A DNA stretch of 64,000 nt, taken from contig NZ_JAHWGT010000023.1 in NCBI RefSeq assembly GCF_020873895.1, positions 49,829 to 113,828 on the forward strand, written 5' to 3'. The stretch comes from Streptomyces sp. DH12 (GTDB taxonomy: Bacteria > Actinomycetota > Actinomycetes > Streptomycetales > Streptomycetaceae). The notes under the pieces were generated by a model. That model was not told the origin of the DNA, made no database searches, and saw only the letters and a program-made list of their open reading frames with translations. This document shows positions 50,906-59,128 of this stretch, in pieces. The translations under genes and the position numbers were made by a program. How positions within the stretch are numbered: the first letter of the stretch is position 1; each line of letters opens with the position of its first letter.

Positions 50906-51682
50906 GTGGCGCATACCGCCATGTCTGGTTCCGGAACGACCGATGCTGACGATCCCCTCCAGACCGCGGTATGGCGGCTGCGCTCCCGCGGCTGCTGGGC
51001 GGACGCGGCCGCCCTGCTCACCCCCACGGCCGACGACCCGACCGTGGCGGTCCAGCGGGCCTCGCTGCTGATCGAGCGGTGCCTGTACACCGAGGCCGGC
51101 TGGGCGGACGCCGAGGACGCGCTGCGCGCCGCCGAGGCCGTCGCGCAGGACGACGAGGAGCGCGGCGCCGCCGCCTGCGAGCGCGGCTACCTCGCGTACG
51201 CCGCCACCCTGCACGGCGTGCGGGACCGGGCCGACGAGGCGCGGGCGGCGCTCGGCCGCTCCGCGGCGCTGCTCGGACCGTCCTCACCGCGCCGCGCGCT
51301 GCTGGACTTCCGGCGCGGGCTGGTCGCCCAGTACCTGGCGGACGCGCCGCAGGCGGCCCGCGCCGCCTACCGGCGCGCGCACGCTGCGGCGACCGCCCAG
51401 GGCGACACGCTGCTGCTGGCGTTCACCTGGCGGCACCTGGCCGGACTCGCGCTGCGGGAGGGCGAGTTGGCGGAGGCCCGGCACGGCTTCTCCGAGTCGC
51501 TGAGGCTGCGCGAGGAGTTGGGCTACCTGGTGGGCACGGCCCCCGCGCTGGCCGCGCTGGCCGACGCCGAGCCGGAACCGGAGGCGAGCCGCCTGCGGGC
51601 GGAGGCGCAGCGGCTGTTCCGGCTCCTCGGCGGCGTACCGACGTGGCTGGCGACGCAGTTCGCCCCGCACCCGGCGGCCTGA
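50906..51682 (+). CDS. TPR-like helical protein, unknown function
   Basis: The 258-residue protein is mostly helices with short repeated patterns (LLIERCLYTEAGWADAEDALR, FRRGLVAQYLADAPQAARAAY, EGELAEARHGFSESLRLREE), indicating tetratricopeptide-like repeats for protein binding. I recognise no specific family. Start GTG 50906 has GGGAGG six bases upstream and is preferred over 50843. Confidence 0.72.
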   Translation: MAHTAMSGSGTTDADDPLQTAVWRLRSRGCWADAAALLTPTADDPTVAVQRASLLIERCLYTEAGWADAEDALRAAEAVAQDDEERGAAACERGYLAYAATLHGVRDRADEARAALGRSAALLGPSSPRRALLDFRRGLVAQYLADAPQAARAAYRRAHAAATAQGDTLLLAFTWRHLAGLALREGELAEARHGFSESLRLREELGYLVGTAPALAALADAEPEPEASRLRAEAQRLFRLLGGVPTWLATQFAPHPAA

Positions 51683-51955
51683 CCGGCCCCCGAAGGACCG
51701 CTCCGGCGGGCGCGGGCCGTGCGGCGGCGGTCTCCGCCGGGAGACCGCCGGGTGACGGACTGTCGCCCTCCCTTGACGGAGTGGTAGGTTCGCGGCGCGT
51801 CAAGCGCGGGGAGCGGCACGCGACGACCACGCGCGCCGCAGGGGGGTTCCGGGGGGAACGTGCACGTCTTTCGCAGGGCATCGTCCGCCGCCCCGGCCTG
51901 GTTCGCTCGCCCGCGCGGCGAGCCCACTGCTTCCGACATCACGAAGGACTCCACA

Positions 51956-54085
51956 GTGCACGGATCCCGTCCACGCGCGGGGGTGGCCGTCGTCGCCGCC
52001 GTCGCGGTCGGTCTCGTGACCGCCCCGACGCCCGCGCAGGCGATCGTCGGTACACCGGTCACCGACACCGCCCACGCTTTCACCGCCCACCTGCAGATAG
52101 GCACCGGCGAACAGGCCCGCGCCTGCTCCGGCGCCCTGGTCGACCCGTACTGGGTGGCCACCGCGGCCAGTTGCTTCGCCGCCGACCCGCAGAGTGGCGG
52201 CCAGGTGGCCCCCGGCGCACCGGCGTGGAAGACGGTGGCGACCATCGGCCGCGCCGACCTGACGGCGACCACCGGCGGTCACGTCTCCGAGGTCGTCCGG
52301 CTCCTGCCGCGCGCCGGACGGGACCTGGTGTTCGCGCGGTTGGCCACGCCCGCCACCGGGATCACCCCCGTGGCCATGGCCACCACCCCCGCCGCCGGCG
52401 GGGACTCCCTGAAGGTCGCCGGCTACGGGCGCACGAAGAGCCAGTGGGTCCCGGACCGGCTCCACGTGGCCTCCTTCGGCGTGGACTCCGTCGACGCGAC
52501 GGCGCTCGGCATCGCCGGCAGCACCGCCGCCGACTCGGTCTGCCGCGGTGACAGCGGCGGTCCCGTCCTGCGCGAACGCGACGGCGTGCCGGAGCTGGTC
52601 GGCGTCAGCAGCCGGTCCTGGCAGGGCGGTTGCTTCGGCGTCGACGAGACGCGCAACGGCGCCGTGGCCACGCGGACCGACGACGTCGCCTCCGGCGCCC
52701 GTCTCGCGGCGGGGCAGCGCCTGCGCTCCGGTGAGTCCCTCGCCTCCGGTACCGCGACGCTCACCATGGGGACCGACGGCAAGCTGGCCGTCACCTCCCG
52801 GACCGGCCAGGTCCTGTGGTCCGCCGGCACCGGCGGTCACGCCGGCGCCACCGCGGTGTTCGGCGCGGACGGCGAACTCGCCGTCCGCGACGCCGCCGAC
52901 ACCACCACCCTGTGGCGTGCCGCCACCGGCGCGGCCGGCGGCGCCCTCGTCCTCCAGGAGCGCGGCAACCTCGTCGCGTACGACGCCCAGGGCGCGTCGC
53001 GGTGGACGACGGGCACGTCCATCCGCAACGACGTCGACGGCGACGGCCGGGCCGACATGATCGACTGGTACGACTACGCCGACGGCCACGACCGGCTGCA
53101 CCGCTTCCCCGGTTCGGCCACCGGCGCCCTCGCCGCACCGGGCATCGGCTACGTGAGTCCCGCCGGCAGCATCGACCACGCCCGGGTCAAGAAGGTGACC
53201 GGCGACTTCGACGGCAACGGCCACGCGGACGTCGCACTGCTCTACGGGTACCCCGACGGCTCCGTGAAGCTGTGGACCTACCCCGGCCGCGCCAACGGCA
53301 CCTTCGGGACCCCCTTCCCCTCGTGGTCCGCGCCGGCCGGCAGCTTCGAGTGGTCCCGCGCCCGCCTGCAGAGCGGCGACTTCGACGGTGACGGCCGCGA
53401 CGACGTGGCCGCCTGGTACGACTACGCGAGCGGCAAGGACACCCTGTTCACCTTCCTCTCCGACGAGCGCGGCGGCTTCCGCACCCCGATCACCGGCTGG
53501 TCCGCCCCGAACAACTGGACCGCGTCGAAGAGCCAGTACGTCACCGGCGACTTCAACGGCGACGGCCGCGACGACATCGGGGTCCTGTACGACTACGACG
53601 CCGCCGCCGTGAAGTTCTGGACGTTCCTCGCCACGCCCTCCGGTGGTTTCGCCGCCCCGAAGGCCGCCTGGGACGGTCCCACCTTCGGCGACTGGGCCCG
53701 GGCCGACGTGCACGCCGGTGACTTCGACGGCGACGGCCGGGACGACGCCGCGATCTGGTACGACTACACCGACGGCCGGGACGGCTTCTTCGTCCTGAAG
53801 GGCAACGCCGACGGAACGGTCGCCGCCCCGAGGACCGCCCTGTCCGTCGCGGCCGGCAGCCTCACCCGGTCCGCGATGCAGATCGTCGTCGGTGACCACA
53901 ACGGTGACGGGCGCGAGGACCTCGGTGCGATGTACGGCTACACCGACGGCAACGTGAAGATGTTCACCTGGCCGGCGAAGGCGGACGGCACGCTCGACGC
54001 CGTCAAGGTCGGTTGGGCCAGCGCCACGGCCAGTTCGTGGGAGTTCGCCCGGACGTCCTTCCTGGACCGCTACTCCGGCCGCTGA
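51956..54085 (+). CDS. Secreted trypsin-fold protein with B-lectin-like insert and six FG-GAP repeats
   Basis: This 709-residue protein has a signal peptide ending near TPAQAIVG. The S1 domain (about 30-245) has Ser72 instead of the catalytic His (TAASCF) but keeps Asp123 and Ser200 (GDSGGP). Residues about 255-355 carry repeated beta units (LTMGTDGKLAVTSRTGQVLW, VLQERGNLVAYDAQGASRW) resembling a bulb-type mannose-binding lectin. Residues about 358-700 contain six FG-GAP units with DGDGRAD-type calcium loops. Loss of the His should impair normal protease activity. It is a paralogue of the protein at 3889, where both His and Ser are gone. Start GTG 51956 follows GAAGGA and opens the signal peptide. 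Confidence 0.83.
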   Translation: MHGSRPRAGVAVVAAVAVGLVTAPTPAQAIVGTPVTDTAHAFTAHLQIGTGEQARACSGALVDPYWVATAASCFAADPQSGGQVAPGAPAWKTVATIGRADLTATTGGHVSEVVRLLPRAGRDLVFARLATPATGITPVAMATTPAAGGDSLKVAGYGRTKSQWVPDRLHVASFGVDSVDATALGIAGSTAADSVCRGDSGGPVLRERDGVPELVGVSSRSWQGGCFGVDETRNGAVATRTDDVASGARLAAGQRLRSGESLASGTATLTMGTDGKLAVTSRTGQVLWSAGTGGHAGATAVFGADGELAVRDAADTTTLWRAATGAAGGALVLQERGNLVAYDAQGASRWTTGTSIRNDVDGDGRADMIDWYDYADGHDRLHRFPGSATGALAAPGIGYVSPAGSIDHARVKKVTGDFDGNGHADVALLYGYPDGSVKLWTYPGRANGTFGTPFPSWSAPAGSFEWSRARLQSGDFDGDGRDDVAAWYDYASGKDTLFTFLSDERGGFRTPITGWSAPNNWTASKSQYVTGDFNGDGRDDIGVLYDYDAAAVKFWTFLATPSGGFAAPKAAWDGPTFGDWARADVHAGDFDGDGRDDAAIWYDYTDGRDGFFVLKGNADGTVAAPRTALSVAAGSLTRSAMQIVVGDHNGDGREDLGAMYGYTDGNVKMFTWPAKADGTLDAVKVGWASATASSWEFARTSFLDRYSGR

Positions 54086-54103
54086 CGGCCACGGTGACCG
54101 TGC

Positions 54104-54148
54104 GCGGGGGCGGCCCACGTCGGGCAGAGGCCGGTGGGCCGCCCCCGC
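54104..54148 (+). terminator. Strong hairpin terminator after the FG-GAP protein
   Basis: Fifteen-base perfect arms GCGGGGGCGGCCCAC (54104-54118) and its complement (54134-54148) enclose a 15-base loop, 18 bases after the stop at 54085. Confidence 0.85.
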
Positions 54149-54336
54149 CGCCCTTTCCGGCGCCCCTGTCCCCCTTCCGCCCCCCGTCCCCCTTCCGGCG
54201 CCCCCGTCTCCCTGTTTCCGGCGTTTCGGCACCCCCGGCCGGCCGAGCCGCCCCCGCCGGGGGCGTGTTTCGGTGGGGTGGGGAGGGGCACACGGGGGGC
54301 GTCCCGGTCCCCGGGTGGTTGCGGAGGTGAGGTCCC

Positions 54337-54741
54337 GTGCCAGGGCGTGAGGAGCTGCCGTCGACGCTGGAGCGGTCCCCGGAGGGCGCGCGGCGGACCT
54401 GGATCGCGGCCCACGACTCGGCCGTGGAGAGCTACGGCGAGGGCGAACGGGCGCACCGCGTCGCCTTCAGCGCGTTGAAGCACGCGTACGAGAAGGTGGG
54501 CGACCACTGGGAGGAGAAGGAGAAGGGCCGCAAGGGCCCCTCCGACCCCCGGGCCGTCGCACCGCGCGACCGGCCGGCCCGCAGCGGCGAGGGCGTCGAC
54601 GAGAACGCCTCGAAGCGGCACCTGTACGAGCTGGCCCGGCGCCTGGGCGTCGAGGGCCGGTCGCGGATGTCGAAGGCGGAGCTGGCCGAGGCGCTGCGCA
54701 AGGAGAACCGGACCCGGACCCGGCAGGCGCGCGAGCGCTGA
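54337..54741 (+). CDS. ChaB-family protein with Rho_N-like C-terminus
   Basis: The 134-residue basic protein has an N-terminal ChaB domain (ELPSTLERSPEGARRTWIAAHD, SALKHAYEKVGDHW) and a C-terminal SAP/Rho_N-like helical pair (KRHLYELARRLGVEGRSRMS, KAELAEALRKEN). The latter usually binds nucleic acid. ChaB in E. coli was linked to cation transport, but the exact role is unclear. GTG 54337 follows GGAGGTGAGG. Confidence 0.82.
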   Translation: MPGREELPSTLERSPEGARRTWIAAHDSAVESYGEGERAHRVAFSALKHAYEKVGDHWEEKEKGRKGPSDPRAVAPRDRPARSGEGVDENASKRHLYELARRLGVEGRSRMSKAELAEALRKENRTRTRQARER

Positions 54742-54754
54742 CGCGGCTCCCGGC

Positions 54755-54782
54755 GGCCTCCCGGCCGGCCGGCCGGGGGGCC
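54755..54782. terminator. Bidirectional hairpin between convergent genes
   Basis: GGCCTCCCGGCC (54755-54766) pairs with GGCCGGGGGGCC (54771-54782) through 11 Watson-Crick pairs and one wobble pair. It lies between the ChaB stop and the leftward gene's stop at 54788. Confidence 0.75.
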
Positions 54783-54787
54783 TCGGG

Positions 54788-55891
54788 TCAGGTGGGGCGC
54801 AGGCGGACCGTCGAGGTGTCGGTGGCGACCGTCAGGGAGCCGTCCGGGAAGACGGCCACCGCGTGGACGGCCGGGCCGGGACGGAAGGGGCGGACCCGGC
54901 GCGTGCGCGGGTCGCGCAGCTCCACCAGGCCGTCCGCCCAGGCCACCGCGAGGGTGCGCGGCCCGGCGTGCAGGGCGACCACCGGGTGGGGCCGGCGGGC
55001 CACCGGGACGCCGTCCCCGGCGCCGGGCCGCCACGCGAGGACCGTGCCGTCGTCGCCCCCGCTGTAGACGCGGGGCCCGGCCGCCGCCAGGGCGGTGACC
55101 CGGCCCGCGTGCAGGGAAGCCTGGTGGAGCCCGCCCAGGGTGAAGGCGTGGACGGAGCCCATGCGGTCCCCGGTGAGGACCGCGTCGCCCGCCGCGGCGA
55201 GCGCCGTCGCCGGGTGCGTCGCGAGGGTCGCGGCCACCGCCGCGACCAGGCGGGGCGCGGCCGAGCCGGCGGTACGCAGACGGCCGCGCTCGTCGAGCGT
55301 CAACACGGTGCCGTCCTCCAGACACGCCACGGCCCGGGCCCGGGGGTCGTCCGCCTCGACCAGGCGGCCCGCCCGCACCGTCAGCGCCCCGGCCCGCGCG
55401 TCGCGCACGTCCGCCACCGCCCAGGGCGCGTCGGCGGCCAGGGCGGCCAGGGCGGGGCGCAGCCGCGGGACGGCGTCCGCGGGCAGGGCGGCCAGGAGGG
55501 TGAGCGCGCGGGTGGCGGGGGTCTGCCCCTGCCGGACGAGTGCCTGGCCGGCGCGGAGCCAGGCCGTGCGCAGTCCGCCGTGGCCGGCGGGCTCCGCCTC
55601 GTACGCCCGGGTCACCCGTACGGGGTCGGCGGCGCAGACGGCGGCCGGGTCGGAGAGGGGCGGCTGCTCGCCGGGCGCGGCGCCGTCCGGTGCGGGTCCC
55701 GCCACGGTCACCTCGACGCGGCCGACGGCCCGCAGGTCGGCGGCGAGTTCCGGCAGGCCGGGCGCGTCCGCGGGGAGCGCGACGCGGTCGGGGCGCCGGC
55801 GCGGCCCGGCGAGGAGCGCGGTGAGGAGTTCCCCGGGGGTCCCCGCGACCACCCCGAGGGCGTTGGCGACCGTCCAGACCGTGGCGCGCAC
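54788..55891 (-). CDS. Beta-propeller-like protein of unknown function
   Basis: The 367-residue protein begins VRATVWTVANALGVVAGTPG. About residues 190-367 show WD40/quinoprotein-like beta repeats (VACLEDGTVLTLDERGRLRT, GGDDGTVLAWRPGAGDG, VAWADGLVELRDPRTRRVRP), roughly five blades. The N-terminal half (residues 1-150) is not recognised. No enzyme motif is seen. The GTG at 55891 is 14 bases after the GntR stop, so the two are likely co-transcribed and the protein may work with the regulator. The longer frame from 56929 reads the GntR gene in the wrong frame. Confidence 0.65.
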   Translation of the reverse strand: MRATVWTVANALGVVAGTPGELLTALLAGPRRRPDRVALPADAPGLPELAADLRAVGRVEVTVAGPAPDGAAPGEQPPLSDPAAVCAADPVRVTRAYEAEPAGHGGLRTAWLRAGQALVRQGQTPATRALTLLAALPADAVPRLRPALAALAADAPWAVADVRDARAGALTVRAGRLVEADDPRARAVACLEDGTVLTLDERGRLRTAGSAAPRLVAAVAATLATHPATALAAAGDAVLTGDRMGSVHAFTLGGLHQASLHAGRVTALAAAGPRVYSGGDDGTVLAWRPGAGDGVPVARRPHPVVALHAGPRTLAVAWADGLVELRDPRTRRVRPFRPGPAVHAVAVFPDGSLTVATDTSTVRLRPT

Positions 55892-55905
55892 CGTTCCGCC
55901 CGCCC

Positions 55906-56841
55906 TCAGTTCCCGGCGCCCGTGAAGTGCTCCCTGACCAGCGACTCGACGACCGGGAGGTCCCCGGCGGCGAGCGCGTCGAGCAGGGCGCCGTGCTCGG
56001 CGGCGTCCGCGACGAGGTCGGCGCGGCGCGTGGCGGGCGGGCTGACGAGCGGCCACTGCGAACGGCGGTGCAGGTCGACGGCGACCGCGACGAGCTGCTC
56101 GTTGCCGGCGAGGCCGAGCAGCGCGCGGTGGAAGGCGCGGTCGGCCTCCGCGTACGTGGCGAGGTCGCCGTGGACCGCGGCCGCCGCCGTCGCCTCGGCG
56201 AGGGGGCGCAGCTCCTCCCAGCGGCCGGTGGGCAGCGTACGGGCGAGCCGCAGCATCACCGGTACCTCGATCAGGGCGCGGACCTCGGCGAGCTCGCGCA
56301 GTTCGCGCGGGGTGCGCTCGACGACGCGGAAACCGCGGTTGGGGACGACCTCCACGGCGCCCTCGACGGCCAGTTGCTGCATCGCCTCGCGGACGGGCGT
56401 GGCGGAGACGCCGAGGCGCAGGCCGAGCGCGGGCGCGGAGTACACGGCGCCGGGGGCGAGTTCGCCGCCGACGAGCGCGGCGCGCAGCGCGTCGAGGACC
56501 TGTCCGCGCACGGAGTGGCGCCGGACGAGCCGGGGCCCGCCGGGAGCGGGGGCCCCAGCCTGCGAGGCGGACCCGCGGTGCGGCTGGGCGTCTCCCGGTC
56601 GCGGGTCCCGCGGGTGCGCGTCCCGCGGGTGCGCCTGCCCGGCGAGCGGGTCCCGCGGGTGTGCGTCCCGCGGGTGCGCCTGCCCGGCGAGCGGGTCCCG
56701 CGGGTGTGCGTCCCGCGGGTGCGGGCCCTGCGGGTGCGCGCCGTGGGTGTGCTCGCCGCGGGCCTGCTCCGGGACGCGGTCGGCGGTGTGCGGCCACCGC
56801 TCGGGGTGGTCCGCGGCCCCCCGGGCCCTGCCCTGCTCCAC
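55906..56841 (-). CDS. GntR/FadR-family regulator with His-rich tandem-repeat N-terminus
   Basis: The 311-residue protein has a winged helix near residues 106-175 (RGQVLDALRAALVGGELAPG, RLGVSATPVREAMQQLAVEG) followed by a FadR/FCD-type helical effector domain (LAEVRALIEVPVMLRL, EADRAFHRALLGLAGN). The first 105 residues are unusual for this family: three copies of HPRDAHPRDPLAGQA (residues 41-85) within a His/Pro/Arg/Asp-rich tract. The start GTG 56841 has an excellent AGGAGG six bases upstream, which supports translation of the tract. It is divergent from the iron-box-controlled reductase at 56992, and the start is about 100 bases from that iron box. Confidence 0.78.
   Translation of the reverse strand: MEQGRARGAADHPERWPHTADRVPEQARGEHTHGAHPQGPHPRDAHPRDPLAGQAHPRDAHPRDPLAGQAHPRDAHPRDPRPGDAQPHRGSASQAGAPAPGGPRLVRRHSVRGQVLDALRAALVGGELAPGAVYSAPALGLRLGVSATPVREAMQQLAVEGAVEVVPNRGFRVVERTPRELRELAEVRALIEVPVMLRLARTLPTGRWEELRPLAEATAAAAVHGDLATYAEADRAFHRALLGLAGNEQLVAVAVDLHRRSQWPLVSPPATRRADLVADAAEHGALLDALAAGDLPVVESLVREHFTGAGN
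56587..56721 (-). repeat. 45-bp coding tandem repeat in the GntR gene
   Basis: Three 45-base units encode HPRDAHPRDPLAGQA at residues 41-55, 56-70 and, imperfectly, 71-85. Translation in frame through all copies and a strong upstream ribosome site suggest a real protein repeat. Confidence 0.8.
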
Positions 56842-56946
56842 TCGGGTCCTCCTGCCGCCGCGCGTGTGTGGCCCGGCTCGCGGTGCGGGGGCCCGCTGTG
56901 CACGATAGGCGCACGGGGCGGCGGGGCACACATCGATCAGATCGGG

Positions 56947-56965
56947 TAAGGTAAGGCTAACCTGC
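56947..56965 (+). promoter_or_regulatory. Second iron box, upstream of the FhuF-like reductase
   Basis: TAAGGTAAGGCTAACCTGC matches the Streptomyces iron-box consensus TTAGGTTAGGCTAACCTAA at 15 of 19 positions, and the core AGGTAAGGCTAACCT differs at one base. It lies 27 bases before the ATG at 56992, so its repressor would shut this gene when iron is plentiful. It is very close in sequence to the operator of the siderophore operon at 10759. Confidence 0.85.
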
Positions 56966-56991
56966 AAACGATCGCGATTCGGTGGTCCTGC

Positions 56992-57843
56992 ATGTCCCTC
57001 CCCACACTGCTGCCTTCGGTCCCCGCGTCGCCCGTCGCGGCGTCGTACGCCCGCCTCGCCGAGGTCTTCCCCGGGTTGCGCGTGCGCGAACTGCGCGAGG
57101 ACGAGACGACGCCGCGCGGCGCGGGATGGGTGGGCGCGGACGAGTTGGCGGCCGGCGGCCCCGCCCTCGACGCGTTCCTCTCGTGGGACGCCGCGCAGGT
57201 GCTGCGCGACTACGGCAAGCAGGCCCGTCCGGACGTCGTCGCGAGCTTCGGCCTCCACCGGTACGCGTGGCCCGCCTGCCTGCTGGTGACGGTGCCGTGG
57301 TTCCTGCACCGCCGGGTCCCGCGCGTGCCGGTCGGCGACGTGGCGTTCCAGCGGGCCATGGGCCGGATGGCGGTGCGGGTGCGGGAGTTCGCGTGCCTGC
57401 CGGACGACCCGGCGGCGGGCCTTCCGGGCGCCCGCGTCGTGGCGGACGAGGAGGCGCTGCGTGCCGAGGTGCGGGCGGCGGTGGCCGAGCACATCGGCCC
57501 GGTGCTCGACGGGTTCGGGCCGCGGATGCGGCGACGGGGGCGGGCCCTGTGGGGCATGGCGACGGACGAGGTCGTCGAGGGCCTGTGGTACGTAGCCGGG
57601 CTGCTCGGCGAGGAGCCCCGGGCCATGGCCGAGCTGGAGCTGCTGCTGCCGGGCACGGCCAAGCCGTACGTGGGTCCGGCCGGGTTCCGCGAGCTGTCCG
57701 CTCCCGACGGCCGGCCGCTGCCCACCCGCGACCGGGCGAGCTGCTGCCTCTTCTACACGCTGCGCCCCGAGGACACGTGCGTGACGTGCCCGCGCACCTG
57801 CGACGCCGACCGGGTGCGCCGGCTGACCGCCGCCGCGACCTGA
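56992..57843 (+). CDS. FhuF-type ferric-siderophore reductase
   Basis: The 283-residue protein ends with the FhuF [2Fe-2S] signature Cys-Cys-x10-Cys-x2-Cys (CCLFYTLRPEDTCVTC). The middle (LHRYAWPACLLVTVPWFLHR, RALWGMATDEVVEGLWYVAG) fits FhuF/IucA C-terminal-like folds. In known members it reduces Fe(III) hydroxamate in the cytoplasm, releasing Fe(II). An iron box precedes it, and the siderophore operon at 10869 could be its source of substrate. The ribosome site before ATG 56992 is weak. Confidence 0.85.
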   Translation: MSLPTLLPSVPASPVAASYARLAEVFPGLRVRELREDETTPRGAGWVGADELAAGGPALDAFLSWDAAQVLRDYGKQARPDVVASFGLHRYAWPACLLVTVPWFLHRRVPRVPVGDVAFQRAMGRMAVRVREFACLPDDPAAGLPGARVVADEEALRAEVRAAVAEHIGPVLDGFGPRMRRRGRALWGMATDEVVEGLWYVAGLLGEEPRAMAELELLLPGTAKPYVGPAGFRELSAPDGRPLPTRDRASCCLFYTLRPEDTCVTCPRTCDADRVRRLTAAAT

Positions 57844-57877
57844 CGCGCTCCCGTCCGCCCGGCCCCGAGTGCCGGGG

Positions 57878-58849
57878 TCAGCCCGGCGGGCGGGGCAGTT
57901 CGCCGCCCCACGGCGGGTCCGCGCCGGGCACCGCGCAGGTGCGGGCGGCCACCAGCGCCGCGTACGCGCAGCAGGCGGCGGCCTCGTCGAGCGTCAGGTC
58001 CTCCAGCCGGCCGCCGAGCCGGCCGAGCCCCGCGAGCGCGTGCAGCAGTCCGGCCGTGAACGCGTCACCGGCGCCGACGGTGTCGACGACGTCGGTGGGC
58101 GGCGCCGGGACGGTGCGGCGGTCGCCGTCGAGGGAGACCAGGGCGCCGCGCGGGCCGCGCGTGACCACCACCAGCCGGGCCCCGGCGGCGTGCCAGGTGT
58201 CGCAGGCGTCCTCGGGCTCGACGCCCGGGAGGAGCTCGCCGAGGTCGTCCTCGCTGAGGCGCAGGATGTCGGCGAGCGCGCACCAGTGGTCCATCCGCTC
58301 GCGGTAGACGGCCGGCCGCACCAGCAGCGGGCGGACGTTGGGGTCGACGCAGACCGTGGCACTGCGCCGGGCCACGGCGAGGTACTCCTCGACGCGGCGC
58401 CCGCCCGGCTCCCTGACCAGGGCGAGGGAGCCGGTGTGCACGCAGACGGACCCGGCCGGCTCCACGGCGGCCAGCTCGGCGGCCGTCCACTGCCAGTCGG
58501 CGGCGCCCTCGGCGAGGAAGGAGTACGTCGCCCGGCCGTGGACGTCCAGGTCCGCCACGGCCAGGGCGCTCGGCTCGGGGGCGGCCACACACTGCGTCAG
58601 ATCGACGCCCGAGGCGGTGAGGCGCTCGCGGAACAGGTCGCCGAAGACGTCGCCGGAGAGCCTGCCGAGGAAACGGGCAGGCGTGCCGAGGCGGGCGAGG
58701 GCGACCGCGGTGTTGGCGGGGCCGCCGCCGGGCAGCACGCGCAGGAAGAGCCCCGCGGGGCCGGCGGCACGGCCGGGGCCGGTGCGGCCGGGGTCGGTGA
58801 AGGCGTCGGCGACGCACTCGCCGAGCACGGTGACGGGCTGACTGGTCAT
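57878..58849 (-). CDS. PfkB-family sugar kinase (fructokinase-like)
   Basis: The 323-residue kinase starts MTSQPVTVLGECVADAF, with the PfkB N-terminal block VLPGGGPANTAVALARLG and the C-terminal signature DTVGAGDAFTAGLLHAL containing the catalytic Asp. It is likely a ribokinase/fructokinase-type enzyme; the sugar is unassigned. ATG 58849 is preferred over a GTG at 58858 because GGAG is closer to it. The convergent FhuF gene ends 34 bases away. Confidence 0.87.
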   Translation of the reverse strand: MTSQPVTVLGECVADAFTDPGRTGPGRAAGPAGLFLRVLPGGGPANTAVALARLGTPARFLGRLSGDVFGDLFRERLTASGVDLTQCVAAPEPSALAVADLDVHGRATYSFLAEGAADWQWTAAELAAVEPAGSVCVHTGSLALVREPGGRRVEEYLAVARRSATVCVDPNVRPLLVRPAVYRERMDHWCALADILRLSEDDLGELLPGVEPEDACDTWHAAGARLVVVTRGPRGALVSLDGDRRTVPAPPTDVVDTVGAGDAFTAGLLHALAGLGRLGGRLEDLTLDEAAACCAYAALVAARTCAVPGADPPWGGELPRPPG

Positions 58850-59128
58850 GATCTCCACCCTCGACGGCCGGAGCGGCCACTGCGGGTACCAGCATCACAC
58901 CGGCCGCCCGCGGGCGTTCCGCGGGGGTGCCGCGTTCCACGCCACTCGCCCGGGTGGAGTACGTCGAACACGACCCTGGCGCCCAGCACATGAGTTCGAC
59001 TGGATTGCCCCGATTCGGCGGCCCAGGGGCCCCGATGGCGTTCTCTTGTTCCGAAACCTCGTGACGCGCCCCGCGGGTCGACCAAGATGGCGCACCGACA
59101 CGCACCACTGCGATGCGAGGGACACCGC

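Noticed and set aside
57857-57876. Terminator between the FhuF-like and PfkB genes
   Set aside because: Only a five-base stem (CCCCG/CGGGG) with weak flanking pairing was found, too little to call.
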